NCBI RefSeq assembly: GCF_011603975.1
Contig: NZ_JAANNB010000017.1
Span: forward strand, 1-33,458
Length of the DNA stretch: 33,458 nucleotides
Origin: Cellulomonas sp. IC4_254
GTDB taxonomy: Bacteria; Actinomycetota; Actinomycetes; Actinomycetales; Cellulomonadaceae
Direction: 5' to 3'
The notes below the pieces were generated by a model. That model did not search any database. It had not been told where the DNA came from and saw only the letters and a list, made by a program, of their open reading frames with translations. The position numbers were made by a program, and so were the translations under genes. Shown one piece after another: positions 29,438 through 33,458 of this stretch (position 1 is the first letter of the stretch; every line of letters starts with the position of its first letter).

Positions 29438-30066
29438 TGACCGGCGGCGGCCCGGGCGGCCCGGGCGGTCCCGCGGGCGCCGGCGGCACCGCCAAGGGCG
29501 TCCGGCGGCGCGCCGAGCTCGCCCGCGCCGCCGCCGACCTGGTCCGCGAGGAGGGCCCGGCGGCGCTGAGCCACCGGGCCGTCGCGGCCCGCGCCGGGCT
29601 GTCGCTGTCGGCGACGACGTACTACTACGCGGGCCTGGACGACCTGGCCGCGGCGGCGGGCGCGACCCTGGTCGACGACTGGGTGGCGCACGCGGACGCC
29701 GTCCTGGCGCGGGTGCGGTCCGGGCGTGCCGCCGGCGGCCCGCCGGTCGACCAGGACCCGGCGGACGTCGTGGTCGGGGCGGTCCTGCCGCCGGGCGACG
29801 ACGCCGCGGTGCGGGCGCACTACGAGCAGCTGCTCGCGGCCGGCCGGGTGCCCGCCCTCGCGGCCGCGCTCGGCGGCGGCCGGGCCCGGCTCGACGCGGT
29901 CCTCGCGGCGCTGCTGGCCGAGCTCCGGCTGCCCGTCCCCGCGGCCGTCGCGCTCGCGGTGGTCGACGGGGCGGTCGTCGCCGCCGTCAGCGAGGGCCGG
30001 CCCGTCCGCGGCACCGCCCGCGACCTGCTGCTCGCCGTGCTCGGCGGCGCGGAACCTCTACGCTGA
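29437..30066 (+). CDS. TetR-family transcriptional regulator
   Basis: Repressor of 209 aa. After a Gly/Pro-rich start the TetR helix-turn-helix occupies about residues 24-70 (RRRAELARAAADLVREEG; SHRAVAARAGLSLSATTYYY); the rest is the helical ligand-binding domain. Its ATG overlaps the exporter stop, so the two are one operon. It most likely binds the palindrome at 29031-29052 and is released by a substrate of the exporter, possibly guanidinium or another cation. The end of this gene contains the -10 hexamer of menC. Confidence 0.92.
   Translation: MTGGGPGGPGGPAGAGGTAKGVRRRAELARAAADLVREEGPAALSHRAVAARAGLSLSATTYYYAGLDDLAAAAGATLVDDWVAHADAVLARVRSGRAAGGPPVDQDPADVVVGAVLPPGDDAAVRAHYEQLLAAGRVPALAAALGGGRARLDAVLAALLAELRLPVPAAVALAVVDGAVVAAVSEGRPVRGTARDLLLAVLGGAEPLR
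30059..30064 (+). promoter_or_regulatory. -10 hexamer of menC (leaderless), overlapping the tetR stop
   Basis: TACGCT, seven bases before GTG 30072. Its final T is the first base of the preceding TGA stop codon. Confidence 0.6.
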
Positions 30067-30071
30067 GCCGC

Positions 30072-31022
30072 GTGCACGTCTACGCGATCCCCCTGCGGAC
30101 GCGCTTCCGCCGGATCACGGTGCGCGAGGGCGTGCTGGTGCGCGGCGAGGCCGGCTGGGGCGAGTTCAGCCCGTTCTGGGACTACGACGCCGCGGAGTCG
30201 GCCGCCTGGTGGCGCGCGACCCGCGAGGCGGCGGACGAGGGGTTCCCGGAGCCCGTGCGCGACCGCGTGCCGGTGAACGTGACCGTCCCCGCCGTCGGCC
30301 CCGACGCCGCGCGCCGGATCGTGCTGGCCTCCGGCGGCTGCACCACCGCCAAGGTGAAGGTCGCCGAGCCCGGCCAGGGTGCCGCGGAGGAGGCCGACCG
30401 GCTGGCCGCCGTCCGCGAGGCCCTCGGCCCCGGTGGCGCCATCCGCGTGGACGCGAACGCCGCGTGGGACGTCGACACCGCCGTGGAGCGGCTCCGGGTG
30501 CTGGACCGCGCCGCGCGCGGGCTCGAGTACGCCGAGCAGCCGGTGGCCTCGGTGCGCGACCTCGCGCGGGTGCGCCGGTCGACCCACGTCCCGATCGCCG
30601 CCGACGAGTCGATCCGCCGTGCCGAGGACCCGATGGCCGTGGTGCGGGCCGAGGCCGCGGACGTCGTCGTGCTCAAGGTGCAGCCGCTCGGCGGCGTGCG
30701 CGCCTGCCTGGACCTGGCCGAGCAGGTGGGGCTGCCGGTCGTGGTGTCCTCCGCGCTGGAGTCCTCCGTGGGCCTCGCGGCCGGCGTGGCGCTCGCGGCG
30801 GCGCTGCCCGAGCTGCCGTACGCCTGCGGGCTCGCGACGGCTCAGCTGCTCACCGACGACGTCGCCGACCCGCCCCTGCTGCCCGTGGACGGCGCGCTGC
30901 CGGTCGCGGCCGCGCGGGCGGTCGTGCCCACCGACGAGCGGCTCGCGGCGACCGCGGCCGACGAGGCGACCGCGGCCCGGTGGGCGGAGCGGCTGGCCGC
31001 GGTCCGGGCGGTGTCCCGGTGA
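30072..31022 (+). CDS. menC: o-Succinylbenzoate synthase MenC
   Basis: Enolase-superfamily dehydratase converting SHCHC to OSB. 316 aa, with the catalytic lysines K94/K96 (TTAKVKV) and K202 (VLKVQPLGG), and the Mg2+ ligands D127 (RVDANAAW), E155 (YAEQPV) and D178 (AADES). The capping N-terminal domain is compact, as in actinobacterial MenC. GTG 30072 follows TACGCT by seven bases without a Shine-Dalgarno sequence. The stop overlaps the menD start by four bases. Confidence 0.96.
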   Translation: MHVYAIPLRTRFRRITVREGVLVRGEAGWGEFSPFWDYDAAESAAWWRATREAADEGFPEPVRDRVPVNVTVPAVGPDAARRIVLASGGCTTAKVKVAEPGQGAAEEADRLAAVREALGPGGAIRVDANAAWDVDTAVERLRVLDRAARGLEYAEQPVASVRDLARVRRSTHVPIAADESIRRAEDPMAVVRAEAADVVVLKVQPLGGVRACLDLAEQVGLPVVVSSALESSVGLAAGVALAAALPELPYACGLATAQLLTDDVADPPLLPVDGALPVAAARAVVPTDERLAATAADEATAARWAERLAAVRAVSR

Positions 31023-32854
31023 CGGCCCCGACCCCGGCGGCGGGCGGCGGGCCGCGCGGTCCCGTGCGCGGCGCGCCCGCGGCCCGGGCGGCGCGGGTGC
31101 TGGTCCAGGAGCTCGCGGCGCACGGCGTCCGGGACGTCGTGCTGGCCCCCGGCTCGCGCAGCGCCCCCCTGGCGTACGCGCTCGCCGAGGCCGCCCTGCC
31201 CGACGACGAGCGCCCGGCCGGCGCACCGGCGGTCCGGCTGCACGTCCGGGTGGACGAGCGGGATGCGGCGTTCCTCGCCCTCGGCCTCGCCCGGGCCGCC
31301 GCCGCCGAGGGCGCCCCGCGGGCCGTCGCGGTCGTCACCACGTCCGGCACGGCGGTCGCCAACCTGCACCCGGCGGTGCTCGAGGCGCACCACGCGGGCG
31401 CCCCGCTGCTGCTGCTCACCGCCGACCGCCCGCACGAGCTCCGGGGCACCGGCGCCAACCAGACGACCGTGCAGCCCGGCATCTTCGGCGCCGCGACCCG
31501 GCTCGAGGCCGACGTGCCCGCGCCGTCCGGCCGGACGGGGGAGGACCGCGACCTGCGGCACCTGCTGTCCCGGGCGGTCGCCGCGGCCCTCGGCGCCCGC
31601 ACGGGCGACCCCGGACCCGTGCACCTGGACCTCGCCTACCGCGAGCCGCTGGTGCCGGGCCCGGAGCCGTGGCCGGCGGACGGCGCGGCGGGGCGGGTGG
31701 CCGTCCTGCCCCGGCCCGCCGCCGCTCCGGTCGTCGCGGACCCCGGCGTGCCCGCCCGGGCCGACCTGCCCGGCCCGGTCGTGGTCGTCGCGGGCGACGG
31801 CGCGGGCCCGGACGCCCGCCGGCTCGCCGAGGTCGCGGGCTGGCCGCTGCTCGCCGAGCCGTCCTCCGGCGCGCGGGGCGGCCCGAACGCGCCCGCGACC
31901 TACCGGGTGCTGCTGGGGGACCCCGACCTGGGCGGCCGCGTCCGCTCCGTCGTGCTGCTCGGGCGCCCGACGCTCACCCGGCCGGTGTCGGCGCTGCTCG
32001 CCCGGGACGACATCGACCTGACCGTCGTCGCCCCCGCGGGCTCGGGCTGGCCGGACGCCGGCCGCGCCGCCGACCGGGTGCTCACCGGCGTGCCCGCCGC
32101 CTGGTTCGACGACCCCGCCGACGACCCGGCGTGGCTCGGCGCCTGGCAGCGTGCCGACGCGGCCGCGGGTGCCGTGGTCGACGCCGCGCTCGACGACGAC
32201 CCGGCCGCGCCGCCGACCCGCGCCACCCCGCCGCTCACCGGCCCGCGCGCCGTCCGGGCCGTCGCGGAGGCGTCGTTGCCCGCCGACGTGCTGGTGGTCG
32301 GCTCGTCCAACCCGGTGCGTGACCTGGACCTGGTCGCCCGGTGGGCGGAGCCGCCGCTGGTGCTCGCCAACCGCGGGCTGGCCGGCATCGACGGGATGCT
32401 GTCCACCGCCGCGGGCGTCGCGCTCGGCCTGCCCCGGCACCGGACGCGTGTCCTGGTCGGCGACCTGACCTTCCTGCACGACGTCGGCGGCCTGCTGCGG
32501 CTGACCACCGAGCCCGAGGTGGACCTCCAGGTCGTCGTGCTCAACGACGCGGGCGGGTCGATCTTCGCGACGCTCGAGCACGGGGCGCCCGAGCGCGCCC
32601 GGACGTTCGAGCGGGTGTTCGGCACCCCGCACGCCGTCGACGTCGCCGCCCTGTGCGCGGGCTACGGGGTGCGGCACGTGCGCGTCTCGGACGAGGCGGC
32701 CCTGGCCGCGGCGCTCGCGGCCCCGGGGCGCGGCACGTCCGTGGTCGAGGTGCGGGTCGACCGCACCGACCGGCGGGCGCTCGGCGAGCGGCTGACCGCG
32801 GCGGCGCGGGACGCCGCCCGGGGGGCGCTCGGCGGCGGGGTCGCCGCGGGCTGA
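31019..32854 (+). CDS. menD: SEPHCHC synthase MenD
   Basis: Thiamine diphosphate enzyme that adds the succinic semialdehyde unit from 2-oxoglutarate to isochorismate, the first committed menaquinone step. 611 aa. The cofactor-activating glutamate is E80 in HVRVDERDAAF; APGSRSAPLAYAL marks the N-terminal domain; GDLTFLHDVGGLL (481-493) to NDAGGSIF (509-516) is the ThDP-Mg2+ motif. GTG 31019 overlaps the menC stop by four bases. The first 15-20 residues are a Pro/Gly-rich extension. A Pro-rich inter-domain segment lies near residues 210-245. Confidence 0.96.
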   Translation: MTAPTPAAGGGPRGPVRGAPAARAARVLVQELAAHGVRDVVLAPGSRSAPLAYALAEAALPDDERPAGAPAVRLHVRVDERDAAFLALGLARAAAAEGAPRAVAVVTTSGTAVANLHPAVLEAHHAGAPLLLLTADRPHELRGTGANQTTVQPGIFGAATRLEADVPAPSGRTGEDRDLRHLLSRAVAAALGARTGDPGPVHLDLAYREPLVPGPEPWPADGAAGRVAVLPRPAAAPVVADPGVPARADLPGPVVVVAGDGAGPDARRLAEVAGWPLLAEPSSGARGGPNAPATYRVLLGDPDLGGRVRSVVLLGRPTLTRPVSALLARDDIDLTVVAPAGSGWPDAGRAADRVLTGVPAAWFDDPADDPAWLGAWQRADAAAGAVVDAALDDDPAAPPTRATPPLTGPRAVRAVAEASLPADVLVVGSSNPVRDLDLVARWAEPPLVLANRGLAGIDGMLSTAAGVALGLPRHRTRVLVGDLTFLHDVGGLLRLTTEPEVDLQVVVLNDAGGSIFATLEHGAPERARTFERVFGTPHAVDVAALCAGYGVRHVRVSDEAALAAALAAPGRGTSVVEVRVDRTDRRALGERLTAAARDAARGALGGGVAAG

Positions 32855-32944
32855 CGGGATGCGGGTCCGGCGTACCCACGGTCATCGTGGATTCGCAGCG
32901 GACTCCCAGGTTCTGCCGAGCGTGGCTCCAGTCGCGGGGGGTCT

Positions 32945-32965
32945 CATAGTGGGCGAGAAGGAGGT
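32945..32965 (+). promoter_or_regulatory. -10 (CATAGT) and strong Shine-Dalgarno for the Pro/Gln-rich gene
   Basis: CATAGT (32945-32950) is followed by GAAGGAGGT (32957-32965), the best ribosome site in the window, 7 bases before ATG 32973. The -10 is so close that the ribosome site would sit at the very 5' end of the mRNA; another upstream start is possible. Confidence 0.5.
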
Positions 32966-32972
32966 ACACCCC

Positions 32973-33458
32973 ATGAGCAGCAGCACCCCCGAGGGTCCGC
33001 GGGACGCCCAGGGCGCGGCGGAGCCGCAGCGCACCGAGGACGCCACCGCTGCGACCGAGGCCGTCCCCGCCGCGCCGGCCGCCGACGCGACGCCGTCCGC
33101 CGACGAGACGCAGCGCATCGCCCCGGCGCCCACCCAGCAGCTCCCGCAGACGCCCGCCGAGCCCGCGACCCCCGCGGCGCAGGCCGCGCCGGCCGCGCCG
33201 CAGCAGCCGTACCAGCACGCCGCGCCGCAGCAGCCGGGCGCGCAGCCGCACCACCCCGGTGCCCCGGCGCCGCAGCAGCCGCGCTACGGCCAGTACGCGC
33301 CGCAGCAGCACCCCGCGCACCAGCAGCCCGCCGCGCACCAGCAGCCGGCGGCGCAGCAGCCGCAGCAGCCGGTCGGGCACGCGCCGCAGCAGCAGCCGCA
33401 GCAGGGCCACGACCCGCTCGCCGCGTTCCGCGCCCCGGCCGCTCCCGGCGCCCCGCAG
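32973..33458 (+). CDS. Pro/Gln/Ala-rich N-terminus of a truncated protein, possibly an HtrA-like (S1C) protease
   Basis: The frame from ATG 32973 stays open for 162 codons to the window end. It begins MSSSTPEGPRDAQGAAEPQR, continues as acidic Ala/Thr-rich sequence and then as repeated Q-Q-P, H-Q-Q-P and A-P-Q-Q units with scattered Tyr, ending GHDPLAAFRAPAAPGAP. It is cytosolic-looking and disordered, with no membrane span yet. In actinobacteria such tails often precede the membrane anchor of S1C serine proteases, and such genes are found near menD, but no protease residue is visible here, so that name is a guess. The coding call rests on the strong ribosome site and open frame. Confidence 0.8.
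   Translation, partial: MSSSTPEGPRDAQGAAEPQRTEDATAATEAVPAAPAADATPSADETQRIAPAPTQQLPQTPAEPATPAAQAAPAAPQQPYQHAAPQQPGAQPHHPGAPAPQQPRYGQYAPQQHPAHQQPAAHQQPAAQQPQQPVGHAPQQQPQQGHDPLAAFRAPAAPGAPQ

Noticed and set aside
1-33458. Mobile element, prophage, defence island, tRNA or rRNA
   Set aside because: No transposase, integrase, phage, restriction or toxin-antitoxin gene and no tRNA/rRNA-like sequence was recognised; base composition looks uniform apart from the short AT-rich yceI/marR operator patch.

Overview
This window comes from a very high-GC Gram-positive actinobacterium. GTG starts are common, about eight gene pairs are coupled through GTGA start/stop overlaps, and there is a menaquinone pathway, a System II cytochrome c maturation set, a Rex regulator and an intracellular GH51 arabinofuranosidase. 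Together these suggest a Cellulomonas-like member of the Micrococcales; that genus is an inference from content, not a measured placement. No tRNA, rRNA, insertion sequence, prophage or CRISPR array was recognised. No gene-free stretch exceeds 300 bases; the longest (about 270 bases at 23551-23824) holds only short repeats.

Layout. (1) 1-2995: the end of a sugar ABC transporter operon (two inner-membrane permeases; the first is cut by the window edge) followed by a LacI-type regulator. (2) 3109-4865: a flavin-dependent LLM oxidoreductase translationally coupled to a Rossmann-fold F420-reductase-like protein. (3) 4950-12933: seven glycosyltransferase genes, in two operons diverging from 7331-7446 plus one convergent gene. 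No flippase, polymerase, sugar-nucleotide or membrane gene lies among them. (4) 13085-14593: GH51 alpha-L-arabinofuranosidase. (5) 14669-17086: HAD phosphatase plus GNAT acetyltransferase, divergent from glutaredoxin-like protein plus Rex. (6) 17231-18470: yceI and a divergent MarR regulator. (7) 18534-23550: one operon of histidine phosphatase, TlpA/ResA lipoprotein, CcdA, ResB and CcsB for cytochrome c maturation. (8) 23825-32854: menaquinone genes menA, menE, menB, menC and menD, interleaved with two small membrane proteins, a DUF3048 lipoprotein, and a Gdx-type guanidinium exporter with its TetR regulator. (9) 32973 to the end: the Pro/Gln/Ala-rich N-terminus of a truncated protein, possibly an HtrA-like protease.

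How it works together. Regions 5, 7 and 8 form a respiratory/redox neighbourhood: Rex senses NADH/NAD+, ResA/CcdA/ResB/CcsB reduce and attach heme to cytochromes c, and Men enzymes make the quinone that feeds them. Regions 1 and 4 serve plant-polysaccharide sugar use. Region 3 is the least understood part and probably builds a glycan or glycolipid.

The strongest regulatory signals are these. (a) At least nine genes have a TANNNT-like -10 hexamer ending only 5-7 bases before the start codon and no Shine-Dalgarno sequence, which implies leaderless mRNAs. (b) An identical GTTGA-N4-TCAAC box lies at the LLM promoter and between yceI and marR, about 14.8 kb apart, suggesting one MarR regulon. (c) A perfect 22-bp palindrome lies in the menB/gdx intergenic region beside the TetR gene. 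(d) Long perfect or near-perfect hairpins lie at convergent gene ends.
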